This document shows, piece after piece, positions 33,976 through 42,700 of a stretch of DNA of 49,926 bases. A model generated the notes under the pieces. It did not search any database. It was given only the letters and a program-made list of their open reading frames with translations, and was not told the origin of the DNA. The stretch covers positions 1 through 49,926 of the forward strand of contig JABCYV010000006.1 in assembly GCA_013290025.1 (NCBI GenBank), written 5' to 3'. Each line of letters begins with the position of its first letter. Position 1 is the first letter of the stretch. Source of the DNA: Acidobacteriota bacterium (lineage in GTDB: Bacteria; Acidobacteriota; Terriglobia; Terriglobales; Acidobacteriaceae). Both the position numbers and the translations under genes were made by a program.

Positions 33976-34236
33976 CTAGCGTCCGTAGTACTTGGCGTTG
34001 CGCTCGGTGAAGGATGCCCACTTCTCCGGAAGATCGTCGAGGGCAAAGATGGCCGACACCGGGCACACCGGCACGCAGGCGCCGCAGTCGATGCATTCCA
34101 CCGGGTCGATGTAGAGCATCTCTTCTTCGCCGTGCGCCGGTTCATCCTTCTTAGGATGAATACAATCCACCGGACACGCGTCCACGCAAGCGGTGTCCTT
34201 GGTTCCGATGCAGGGTTCTGCGATCACGTAGGTCAT
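33976..34236 (-). CDS. 7Fe ferredoxin, [3Fe-4S][4Fe-4S] type
   Basis: Small electron carrier. I set the start at ATG 34236 (MTYVIAEPCIGTKD, 86 residues) because AGGAGA lies about 10 nt upstream; the track start at 34278 adds 14 residues unlike the family. Cysteine spacing is C-x7-C-x3-C-x3-C (CIGTKDTACVDACPVDC) followed by C-x2-C-x2-C-x3-CP (CIDCGACVPVCP), the pattern of Azotobacter FdI-type seven-iron ferredoxins. The C-terminal extension DDLPEKWASFTERNAKYYGR is also usual in this group. The redox partner is unknown; the neighbouring aldo/keto reductase is a different transcript. Confidence 0.95.
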   Translation of the reverse strand: MTYVIAEPCIGTKDTACVDACPVDCIHPKKDEPAHGEEEMLYIDPVECIDCGACVPVCPVSAIFALDDLPEKWASFTERNAKYYGR

Positions 34237-34431
34237 AGGGTCTGTGTCTCCTGATATTCCCAGCTTACCAGAACCCATAATTCTATCAAGAATGCGCGGT
34301 CAGGTACAGGACGGGGCAGCTCGTGAAGGGCCGGCTTGATCCGATTGTGGGATCCTCTCAGCAGTGTACCGCTCAGTACGCAGTCAACCAAAGACGGCTG
34401 TAATCTTTCCGGACTGACTTAGTCAAGCCGA

Positions 34432-35304
34432 TCACGCGGCGCTGCCGATCCGGCGGATCAAGTCTTCCTGTTCGGCCTTGCTTTCCGCGCCAATCGTAAA
34501 GGCGTCGAGCACTCCCAGCGACAAAGCATACTTCAAAGCCTCATCCGGGCGGGTCCGCATATCTCCCTGACCCAGGATCTTCATCCCGATGATTCCTTTT
34601 CCCGCGGCTTTCATTTCACCGAGCACAGCAAGAACGGTATCCGGATCGGCGTCCATGTGTGAGCCAATGGGATTTATTCGTGCCAGGTCGACTTCAACCC
34701 AGGGAGACTTGGCCGCAGCTCGCAGAGCTTCAATGCTGTGGCACGAACATCCATGCGTGCGGATGATACCCTTCGCCTTCGCCTCCGAAAGAACATCCAT
34801 GGTCCCCTTGAAGCGTTCGGTCCAGTCGGCTTCAGTCAGACAGTGCATGAGGCAGATGTCGAGGTAATCGGTTCCGAGCTCCCGGCGGAAGCGGTCGAGG
34901 TCGGCGCGGGCCGACGCCGCATCGCGCGCCCAGGTCTTGGTGAGCACGGTGACCTGGTCGCGAGGCACATGCTTCAGCGCCTCGGCTACATGGGGATGGC
35001 TGCCGTAAGAATCGGCCGCGTCAAAGAATCGCAAACCGTGGTCGTAGCCTTTGAGCAGCAGATCTGAAAGACCTTTGAGCCCGAGCGCTGTCTGGTTAGA
35101 GTGATGCCCAGAGCCCACCGTGCCCGTTCCCATGGCGAGCCGACTGGTCTTAATGCCGGTCTTTCCGATTACCACCGTATCTGAGGCGCTGAACTTTCTG
35201 GGTAAACTGACTAGCGCCAGCGCACGGTCGTTCAATACCTTCGAAGTGAGCCAAGTCGCTCCCAGCCCGTAGGCTGCGCGTGCAATGAATTCTCTGCGCT
35301 TCAT
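34432..35304 (-). CDS. Tat-exported aldo/keto reductase
   Basis: A 290-residue AKR-fold protein. The N-terminus MKRREFIARAAYGLGATWL has a twin-arginine motif (RREFIARA) and a hydrophobic stretch, as in exported redox enzymes, so it probably acts in the periplasm or is membrane-anchored. The barrel reads VVIGKTGIKTSRLAMGTGTVG, GLRFFDAADSYGSHPHVAEAL (catalytic Asp/Tyr), VTVLTKTW, DYLDICLMHC and GIIGMKILGQGD, the last typical of the bacterial 'predicted oxidoreductase' AKR branch. Length is slightly short of the usual ~320. NADP-dependent AKRs are normally cytosolic, so Tat export is unusual unless it is exported folded with its cofactor. Substrate unknown. Confidence 0.88.
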   Translation of the reverse strand: MKRREFIARAAYGLGATWLTSKVLNDRALALVSLPRKFSASDTVVIGKTGIKTSRLAMGTGTVGSGHHSNQTALGLKGLSDLLLKGYDHGLRFFDAADSYGSHPHVAEALKHVPRDQVTVLTKTWARDAASARADLDRFRRELGTDYLDICLMHCLTEADWTERFKGTMDVLSEAKAKGIIRTHGCSCHSIEALRAAAKSPWVEVDLARINPIGSHMDADPDTVLAVLGEMKAAGKGIIGMKILGQGDMRTRPDEALKYALSLGVLDAFTIGAESKAEQEDLIRRIGSAA

Positions 35305-35400
35305 TGTCTTAATCCTTAACGAAGCATTTCGGGGATTGCTATATCTGATGGACGTATGGATGAGTCGGTTGGATATCAGCAGAGCTTTGGGATTTCCACG

Positions 35401-37437
35401 CTACCGTGTTTCCACCAATTCCCGCTCTTGGCTAGGCTCATATTCGACAATGTATCCCGCGACCGCGCTGGCGGCTACAGTCAAGGGACTCGCCAGATAC
35501 ATCTGCCCGGGGCCGCTACGGCCGGGGAAATTTCGGTTCTGCGCGCTGATCACCACCTGCTCCGGTCGCGTGGTTACACCCGGCCCAGCGTTGATGCAGG
35601 CGCCGCAGCTCGGCTCAATTACCTTCGCCCCAGCCTTCTGGAAAATGTCGAGATAACCTTTGCGCAGGCAGTAGTCGCGGGTCTCCTGCGACCCGAACTG
35701 GATGTAGAATTGCACCGAATCCGCCACGCGCTTTCCTTGCTTGATCGCATCGCCCAGAACTCGCGCGTACATGTCCATGTCTTCATTTTTACCGGCGGTG
35801 CAAGTGCCGCCGTAGGCGAGCTCCACCGGCACTGGGGTGTTCAAGTCGCGAATGTATTTGCCGTTCCCCGGATCGCCGGGTGTGGCGACCATCGGAGTGA
35901 TGTCTGATGCATCGAGCTCGATCACATGCGCGTACTGCGCATCGGGGTCGCTGGTGAGTCCGTTAATCATGGCTTCGGCTTGCTTGCGATCCATGCCGCG
36001 GCGTTCCATCAGGAATTCGACTGCTTTTCGGTCAGGCGCGACGATACCCGTGAATCCACCGATTTCCGCGGCCATGTTGGTCATGGTGGCACGTTCATCC
36101 ACGCTGAGATTCTCAATGGCCTCGCCGGAATACTCGATAACTTTCGCAAGGGCTTTGCCGGTCTTCACGTAGTCCAAGGCCAGAATCTTCAGAATGAAAT
36201 CTTTCGCGGTCACATTCGGATGCTTGCGTCCGCGGATGATCACTTTCACCGATTCCGGCACGCGTACGCGAACGTCTTTCGTGATCCAGGAATTGAATAC
36301 ATCGGTTGTACCGATGCCGAACGCAATGCATCCAATCGCGCCCGAGTGTGGCGTGTGTGAGTCCGATCCAACAATCAATTGTCCCGGGAGGGCGTAGCTC
36401 TCAAGCACCACGGAGTGGCAGATCCCTTCCGAGCCCTTGCGATCGGTCAGCTCCCCATGCAGTCGGATACCACGTTGTTTGGCAAAATCCCCTTGCTTCA
36501 ATTTGAGCTGCGTGGCCAAGTCGAGCAGACCCATCTTCCGTTTCTGTTCGGAGAGTACTTCATCGAGAAACGTCAGATGGTCGCGGAAGAAAACCACTGA
36601 GGCAGCATCGTTCACCGGAGCGTCGCGTCCCACTAGCTGGTCAAAGAAAATCGCGGCCATGGGCGTAACGTACTCGTGGCTAAAGCGTAGATCGGTGCGC
36701 GCAAATCCGGCATCGCCGGGTTTCACGGCTTCAACGCCGACCTTGCCATTTGCGCCGATCATGTGATGCGCAAAAACTTTCTCTGCCACGGTCATCGGGC
36801 GAGGTTTGGTATCTAGTGACGGCAAAAAGACCTTGCCCTGCATGCGAGCCACATTGAAATTGAACAATCCGCCGTGCTCGATAATCTGCCGAGTGATTTC
36901 GTCTTCGCCCTGGGTGAACTCGGAAAGAGGGATTTCTTCTCCGGCCCTGATCTTGTCGATCAAAGAGAAATTGGTTGACGTCAGCACGCCCAGGTTCTGG
37001 CAGTTCTGTTTATAGATACGCTCGATGTTCTCCGCGATCACGATCTTTATACCGGCACAAAGTTCAGCGTACGGCGACTGCTCGCGGCTGGAGCCCTTGC
37101 CCCGTCGCTTCCCGCTGACTGCCGCTACGAAGCCGCCTTTTTTCACGTCCCCGCGCTGGATGGGGGTTTCGTTGCCGCATTTCAGGCCGGTATAGGGAAA
37201 TTCTCCTAAGGTCTCATCGAAGAAGAAGCAGATGTGCGCCGGAGTGATCTCATCGGTTGAGATATCGTCGCGCAGCTTGGGGTTGCTGGCGGGATTTTTC
37301 ATATCCCAAGGCAGGTCTTCACCCGCGAGCTGTCGTTTGATCAGTTCGGGATCCTCAGTGAGAAATAACAACCGCCCTTTGAGGCGAACTTTGTCGGGGC
37401 GCTTCTCGATCTTGCGTTCCAGAAGTGAACTGATCAC
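35401..37437 (-). CDS. Aconitase-family hydratase with N-terminal swivel domain
   Basis: A [4Fe-4S] dehydratase of the aconitase/isopropylmalate isomerase family. The swivel domain, usually C-terminal (AcnA) or a separate subunit (LeuD), comes first: GKRRGKGSSREQ, then IVIAENIERIYKQNCQNLGVL. The catalytic part follows with VGSDSHTPHSGAIGCIAFGIGT and three cluster cysteines in GGTCTAGKNED and EPSCGACINAGPG, then AQNRNFPGRSGPGQMYLASP. Counting from the track's TTG start the cysteines are 560, 625 and 628. I prefer GTG 37437 as start: TTG 37479 has poor support, while TACAAT (37450-37445) lies 7 nt before this GTG. The order is like AcnB without its HEAT-like domain, but the Cys motifs look LeuC/homoaconitase-like. 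Citrate/isocitrate is the likeliest substrate, but a related acid is possible. Confidence 0.85.
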   Translation of the reverse strand: MISSLLERKIEKRPDKVRLKGRLLFLTEDPELIKRQLAGEDLPWDMKNPASNPKLRDDISTDEITPAHICFFFDETLGEFPYTGLKCGNETPIQRGDVKKGGFVAAVSGKRRGKGSSREQSPYAELCAGIKIVIAENIERIYKQNCQNLGVLTSTNFSLIDKIRAGEEIPLSEFTQGEDEITRQIIEHGGLFNFNVARMQGKVFLPSLDTKPRPMTVAEKVFAHHMIGANGKVGVEAVKPGDAGFARTDLRFSHEYVTPMAAIFFDQLVGRDAPVNDAASVVFFRDHLTFLDEVLSEQKRKMGLLDLATQLKLKQGDFAKQRGIRLHGELTDRKGSEGICHSVVLESYALPGQLIVGSDSHTPHSGAIGCIAFGIGTTDVFNSWITKDVRVRVPESVKVIIRGRKHPNVTAKDFILKILALDYVKTGKALAKVIEYSGEAIENLSVDERATMTNMAAEIGGFTGIVAPDRKAVEFLMERRGMDRKQAEAMINGLTSDPDAQYAHVIELDASDITPMVATPGDPGNGKYIRDLNTPVPVELAYGGTCTAGKNEDMDMYARVLGDAIKQGKRVADSVQFYIQFGSQETRDYCLRKGYLDIFQKAGAKVIEPSCGACINAGPGVTTRPEQVVISAQNRNFPGRSGPGQMYLASPLTVAASAVAGYIVEYEPSQERELVETR

Positions 37438-37487
37438 AACCTCTATTGTAACGCGAGCCTCGGTTGCAGCACGGATCAAAGGGCTTT

Positions 37488-37574
37488 AACCACTGAGGAC
37501 ACAAAGGTACACAAAGGAACTCCTAGCCTGTGAATTCCTTCGTGTGATTTAGTCTCCTCTGTCGTTCAGGGTTT
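37488..37574. repeat. Copy B of the dispersed repeat, with partial inverted right arm
   Basis: The left part (AACCACTGAGGACACAAAGG and the following TACACAAAGGAA) matches copy A at 26245. The right part, read in reverse complement, has CACACGAAGGAA and AACCCTGAACGACAGAGG, so the block is an imperfect palindrome of about 87 bp. It fills the gap between the aconitase 5' end and the DUF1684 3' end and touches the DUF1684 stop codon. Confidence 0.5.
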
Positions 37575-38487
37575 AATGATGCCCGTGTTCGCGATCGTAC
37601 TTCTCTCCCGCGGCGATTGCCACCGCCAAGCGATTCGCTTTCGGCGCCAGCGGGCAAGTGGCGTAAGGCGTCACGGCGCAGGGCGGATTGTAAGCACGAT
37701 TGAAGTCCAGCACTACGGCCCCGTTCGCCACCGGATTGGTGTCCAGAAAACGGCCTCCGGGATAGGTATCGGTCTTGCTGGTCAGATCATTGAACACAAA
37801 GAAAAGCCCCTTGGCGGGATCGCCGCCTAGATCAGTTAGCCGATATTCCTGGCCGTTGATCTTGAATACGGCGGTTCCGGCCACCGGCGTGGGCGTCACA
37901 TCGCCGAGCACATTGGGGACGTCGACGGTCTTCTTGCCATCAGCAGGCAGCCAGGTTGCCGTCACGCGGTATGAAGGGTCGAGTGGGAAGAATATCGGGC
38001 CGTGGTAGCTCTTAGCCGCTTCGCTGTCGAGATCTTTGAGGCGAATGCCGATGCGATCGCCGCGCACGATGACCTTGAACCGCAGGCTGCCGAGCTCCAC
38101 CACAGTCGGATGGCCGGAAGTATCCGGGTCGAGTTTGATAGTCGTTACAGGCTTGCCGGCGACGGTTGCCTGAACTCCGGAAGCAAGCTTGAGCGTCGCA
38201 TCTTTTCCCTGAAGCTCGAAAATGCCAGCGTGGGTTGGGCCCTTGGGAAAAACGACGGCGCTCGCCGGATCAGTACCAAAGCTGTTCTCGCCGGGTTTGA
38301 GCCAGAATAAGCCTGCCAGAGACAGCCAGTTTTGCTTCAGGTCATCGACCAGCTCGGTTTTCCATTTCTCAAACGATTGCTGATACGCGGAATCGACGGC
38401 AGGTTTTGCCGGCGTGTCCGCCGCCGCCGCGACCACGCCAGCAAACAACGAAGCAGTTACGGTGATGAACATCACAGCAGATCTCAT
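37573..38487 (-). CDS. Exported DUF1684 family protein
   Basis: A 304-residue secreted protein; ATG 38487 (MRSAVMFITVTASLFAGVVAAAA) is preceded by TGAGGA at proper distance, better than the track's TTG at 38493. The mature part begins SFEKWKTELVDDLKQNWLSLAGLFWLKPGENSFGTDP and contains GRFLDTNP, VVLDFNRAYNPPCAVTPYATCPLAP and EKYD near the C-terminus, the conserved blocks of DUF1684. The NPPCAVTPYATCPLAP core resembles a conserved active or metal site but the family has no firm function. The C-terminus ends REHGHH. Gene lies 24 bp after the inositol-phosphatase stop, so probably in that transcript. Confidence 0.9.
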   Translation of the reverse strand: MRSAVMFITVTASLFAGVVAAAADTPAKPAVDSAYQQSFEKWKTELVDDLKQNWLSLAGLFWLKPGENSFGTDPASAVVFPKGPTHAGIFELQGKDATLKLASGVQATVAGKPVTTIKLDPDTSGHPTVVELGSLRFKVIVRGDRIGIRLKDLDSEAAKSYHGPIFFPLDPSYRVTATWLPADGKKTVDVPNVLGDVTPTPVAGTAVFKINGQEYRLTDLGGDPAKGLFFVFNDLTSKTDTYPGGRFLDTNPVANGAVVLDFNRAYNPPCAVTPYATCPLAPKANRLAVAIAAGEKYDREHGHH

Positions 38488-38511
38488 GTTCAAGTCCTCA
38501 GCATCGAGCCA

Positions 38512-39351
38512 TCACCTTTTATATTCCGCGACGTCGGGCAAAGGTTCCAATCCACGTCCAGTGAAGATCCGCGCAAATTCGTTCAGCAAGGCGGAGTGCA
38601 CTAAGCCATTCGAGGCCAGAGTTTCGCGACTGTTGAGTTGAAACGGGCCACCGCTAAAATCTGTGATCCTGCCTCCGGCTTCCTCGACTATCAGCACGCC
38701 TGCGGCAGTATCCCATGGGTTGAGATTGAACTCCCAGAATCCATCAAATCTTCCGCAAGCTACGTTGCACAGATCAAGAGCTGCCGATCCTGCCCGTCGC
38801 ACGCCATGCGTACGCAGAGTGATCTGATGATAGAAAAATATATTCGGATTCTTGTGCCGCTTATGACTAGGGAATCCCGTCCCCACCAGGCACTCCGCCA
38901 AGTTCGAAATCTTTGAGACCGATATCCGCTGCTGATGCAGGTAAGCCCCACTTCCCTGCTCCGCGGCGAACAATTCGTCTCTCGTAGGATCGTAAATTAC
39001 GCCCGCGATGCGTCGTCCCTTATATTCCAGTGCCATGGAAACACAGAACACTGGGAAGCCGTGAGCGAAGTTGGTCGTGCCATCCAGGGGATCGACGTAC
39101 CAGCGATAGTCGCTGCCGGTATCCACTAGTCCCTGTTCTTCGCCGAGGACATCGTGTGTGGGCCACTGCTGGCGAATGCGTTCCCGGATCAGGGCCTCCG
39201 ATTTGCGATCAGCGATGGTCACCAGGTCAGCGTCGCCCTTGTATTCAACCTTGACATTTTGTTGGAAGTAAGTCATCAGCAGGGCGCCGGCTTCGCGCGC
39301 GATCTCCGTCATCGCGGGGACGAAGTCGCTTTTCTGGTTGGAAGATGTCAT
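38512..39351 (-). CDS. Inositol monophosphatase family protein (SuhB/IMPase-like)
   Basis: Mg-dependent phosphatase of sugar or inositol phosphates. 279 residues. The metal site motifs are all present: VTIADRKSEALI near 45-56, LGEEQG (69-74), WYVDPLDGTTNFAHGFP (84-100) and NPWDTAAGVLIVEEAGG (about 215-231). Length and motif order are those of SuhB/IMPase; the residues do not separate inositol-1-phosphatase from fructose-1,6-bisphosphatase or NADP-phosphatase members. Cytoplasmic. Followed at 24 bp by the DUF1684 gene, and preceded by the Hfq-like gene 59 bp upstream, so the three may share a transcript. Confidence 0.92.
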   Translation of the reverse strand: MTSSNQKSDFVPAMTEIAREAGALLMTYFQQNVKVEYKGDADLVTIADRKSEALIRERIRQQWPTHDVLGEEQGLVDTGSDYRWYVDPLDGTTNFAHGFPVFCVSMALEYKGRRIAGVIYDPTRDELFAAEQGSGAYLHQQRISVSKISNLAECLVGTGFPSHKRHKNPNIFFYHQITLRTHGVRRAGSAALDLCNVACGRFDGFWEFNLNPWDTAAGVLIVEEAGGRITDFSGGPFQLNSRETLASNGLVHSALLNEFARIFTGRGLEPLPDVAEYKR

Positions 39352-39410
39352 GTGGCAAATGGCGTTCTGGAACGGCCTAGGGGCGGGAGCTTGTAAGCAC
39401 CGGTCAGCAG

Positions 39411-39692
39411 CTACTTCCGCTTCCCGCCGTCTTCAGCGATGTACATGATCTCGTGTTTGAAGATGAAGAGATTTGGCTGATCTTCGCGCGTGAGTCGCAC
39501 CATGTTCCTGTCGTAATATTCAATCCAGCCGCGCACTACTTCACCGTCGGCCAGCTTGATGATGACCGGCTTCTGCTTTTCACCCAACGACTTCAAGTAG
39601 CTCGCTTCCTCTGATGTCTCCTCAGGAGGAGCCGGTCGTCCTCTTCGAGGTGGGCCGGGTAATCCTTGTCCGTGAAAGGGCATAGGTGGCAT
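39411..39692 (-). CDS. Hfq-like (Sm-fold) RNA-binding protein with proline-rich N-terminus
   Basis: A 93-residue protein whose last 65 residues align by eye with Hfq: EEASYLKSLGEKQKPV matches the N-terminal helix region, VIIKLADGEVVRGWIEYYDR is Sm1, and NLFIFKHEIMYIA is Sm2 with FKH (78-80) in place of the hallmark YKH. The first ~27 residues (MPPMPFHGQGLPGPPRRGRPAPPEE) are Pro/Gly/Arg-rich and not part of the canonical fold; a start at Met4 is also possible. Hfq forms hexamers that pair small RNAs with mRNAs. Whether this is the main Hfq of the organism or a specialised paralogue cannot be told. Canonical neighbours miaA and hflX are absent. Confidence 0.8.
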   Translation of the reverse strand: MPPMPFHGQGLPGPPRRGRPAPPEETSEEASYLKSLGEKQKPVIIKLADGEVVRGWIEYYDRNMVRLTREDQPNLFIFKHEIMYIAEDGGKRK

Positions 39693-39751
39693 TTTACACG
39701 GTGCGCACAGCCGCCTCGGAGTAGCAAATATCGAGGGCCGTTTCGAGCCCG

Positions 39752-42700
39752 CTAGAAAATAACTTTCAAGCCGAATTCCATTTGACGCGGAGCGCCCAAC
39801 GTGAAGATGCCGGATCCCACCCCGGTTCGGTTGGCGGCCCTTCCCGTTTGGACTCCATTGAGGACGGTCCCCTGTCGGCTCGTGCCGTTGACCTGTCCGG
39901 GCTGACCACCCAAGATTCCCACCAGCAAATTGTTGGGGGCGTCGAAGTTCGCAAAGTTGAAAACGTTGAACACCGACACCCTAGGTTCGATGGTTAACCC
40001 TTCTCTGATTTTGAGTGGCCATGCCAGTGCTGCATCGAGGGTCCGCAGCCAGGACAAGCCCTCGTTGCCGGGCGGCGGAGTCTGGAGAAGCGGAGTCACC
40101 GCGCCCAGCCTTTGCAACTGGTCGCCTCGAAGCAAATTCGCGGTCACCAGGGCCTGGCCGGCGGGGGTGAGGCGGCCGCCAGAGTTAGCGTTGTAATTCT
40201 GGATGGCGTTGTTGAGATTGCTGGCGGTAATAGTTCGTCCGAACGAGCCTATGTTGGTTCCGGGCACAATATCACCATAAGAACTGTTCCCGGTTACGCC
40301 TTGACCCCCGAACGATCCGTCGCCGGTAACATCGGTGCGGAAGATTTCACCGGGCACGCCACCACTCGCCGGCAAGAATAGAGTTTGAGGCAAAGGGGAA
40401 TCAAAGTGTCCGACGAAACTCAAGCGGCTGCTATACGGGAGTTCCAGAATCGTTGCGATGGAAACCTGATGTTTACGGTCCTGTGAAGCCTGTCCGAAAA
40501 ACTTTGTTGGACTGTTGAAGTCGGCGGCCCGTGGGGTTATGTCCTGGTCGCCAATGCCTCCGGCAACGTTGCTCTTGAAAACCGAATGGTTGTAGGACAA
40601 CAGCAAGTTCATGCTTTGGACTCTACGCACCGGGTTGCTGATTTGGCTTCGTAGCGATACTTGCACGCCGCTGTAGACCGAACGGCCCTGGGGGAAGAAC
40701 ATAGTGTTGCGTCCCACCAAGGGGTTGACTCCAGGGAAAGCCGCACCGGAAGCTGACGCACCATTGCTCGGATTCAGACCAAACAAAGCCGCCGGAAAAC
40801 CGGCAAGATACTGGCCACCGGAATCGAGCCCGTTTCTGGCAAAGTCGGCGATGCTGGCGCCGGGAACTTTTCCCAAATAGCAAGTAACAGCCGCCTGTGA
40901 GCTTGCGCCCGCACTGGTGGCAGCCGGACAGCTGATGGGAGCCGGAGTCACCGTTAGATTGATGGCATTCAAAACCGCGTTTGTATTCAAGAAGCTGGCA
41001 TCGCCAACATGATTAGTGTCCTGACCGAGCAGATAGTGCGTGCTCACGTTACGCACATAGTCCACACTAAACACAGATCCTTGACGCACTTGGTGCTCGA
41101 GACCAATATTCATTTGCACCGTGCGCGGAGTTTGAAAGTTGGGCGCGAGGACTCCCTGCTGGCTGCTCAGCAATTGGCCGAGAAAATTAGGATTCGGAGA
41201 AGTCGAAGTGAGCGCTGCGTTTGCCGCCTGGAATTGTGTCTGCAGGTTCGCAACCGCGTTTGCTACGCTTCCCACGGGCCGTCCGCAGATGCCTGTCGCG
41301 GGTTGCAGCACATTGCCTGGAAAAACCACCGTTCCGTGGCTAGCGCAAGGATCGTTCGCCTGCGCATTGAACTGACCTGTCGCGGAGCGCACCGCGCGGT
41401 CCGAGAGCACATTCTGCAGTTCCGAATTGTCGTAATACATTCCGATTGCGGCTCGGACGACCGTCCTTCCACTCTTGCCGGGGTCCCAGGCAACTCCAAA
41501 ACGCGGTGCGAAGTTCAAGTTTGCTTGCCGTACGCGATTTCCAATGCCAGGCAGGAAGCCAAACTGACTCAACAGACTGGTATTGCCACTGCACGGGGCA
41601 AACGTGCCGAAAGAGACAGCCACGGCAGAACACGGGATCGCCGGTAAACCCGAATCTGTACGTCCAGTATCACGAACATAACTCACGCCATAGCTGATCG
41701 TCAGATTCGGACGGAGCTTCCACTGATCAGATCCATACAACTGGATGCGAGTGTCGCCCCAACCGCCGCAAGGAGAACCGAACGCCGATTTCCCGCTGGA
41801 GCATCCAACGCCATTCCCTAGCGCTATGCTATCCACCGGATAATTTAGGGGATTGTTCACGCCGCCGGGGAACGGCCCTACTGCCGCTAGAGCAGTTGAT
41901 GCCGCACCAGTGTCCGCGCCTACTTGCGGCGCTAAGTCGAACAAATTGGCGAAAACAAGACTGTCAATCCGATTCACTTCAAACCCAAAGTGAAACGTAT
42001 GTTCCTGCAAGCTTCTGCCGCCATCGTATGAAATCTCTTTGCTGGATTGGATCGTCCTCTGCGGCGCCAGTGGAGTTGTACCGCTAGCGAATCCGGATCC
42101 GCCGTCGAACTTGAGACTGACCCGCGGGGCAAGATCGAAAACGCTAACGGCGTTCGCGATGCTGTCGGAGAAGCGGTTGTAGGCAAAGCGGAGACTATGT
42201 GTGGAAGCGCCGCGATTGAAGTCGAGGCCGACGGCGTGACTCGGGGTATTGGCGTGATTCTTGAACAGCTGAAAGTTGCTTCCGTCGGAAGAATTCACCC
42301 CACTATTGTTGTCGTAGAGGAAGCGGTAGAAGAGGCGTGCTGCCGGGGTTAATTGGTAATCCAGACGGCCATCGAGTTCGGTCTCACGAAAGGGAGAGCT
42401 GTATTTCCCGTCGAGCGCAGTGAAGGGCGCGTTGAATACGACCGGCGCCATCCAATCCTGTTTGAAGTATTCGCCCGCAACGAAGAGAAAGAGCTTGTCT
42501 TTCTCCACCGCACCTCCGACTTCCCCGCCGAAGACTTCACGCGAATAAGAGTTGTCCTGTCCGCCGGGGAAGTTTGCGATTCCCAAAGTCTTGTTGCGAA
42601 AATTGCCTAAAGCTTGTCCGTGAAGATCATTGGCGCCGGCCTTCGTCACCACGTTCACCGCGCCTGCAGACGTGAGTGCGTTAAGTCCTCCCAGGTTCGA

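Noticed and set aside
34360-34400. TTGACT on the minus strand as -35 of the ferredoxin gene
   Set aside because: No acceptable -10 hexamer at 16-18 bp; the nearest (TACACT) is only 13 bp away.
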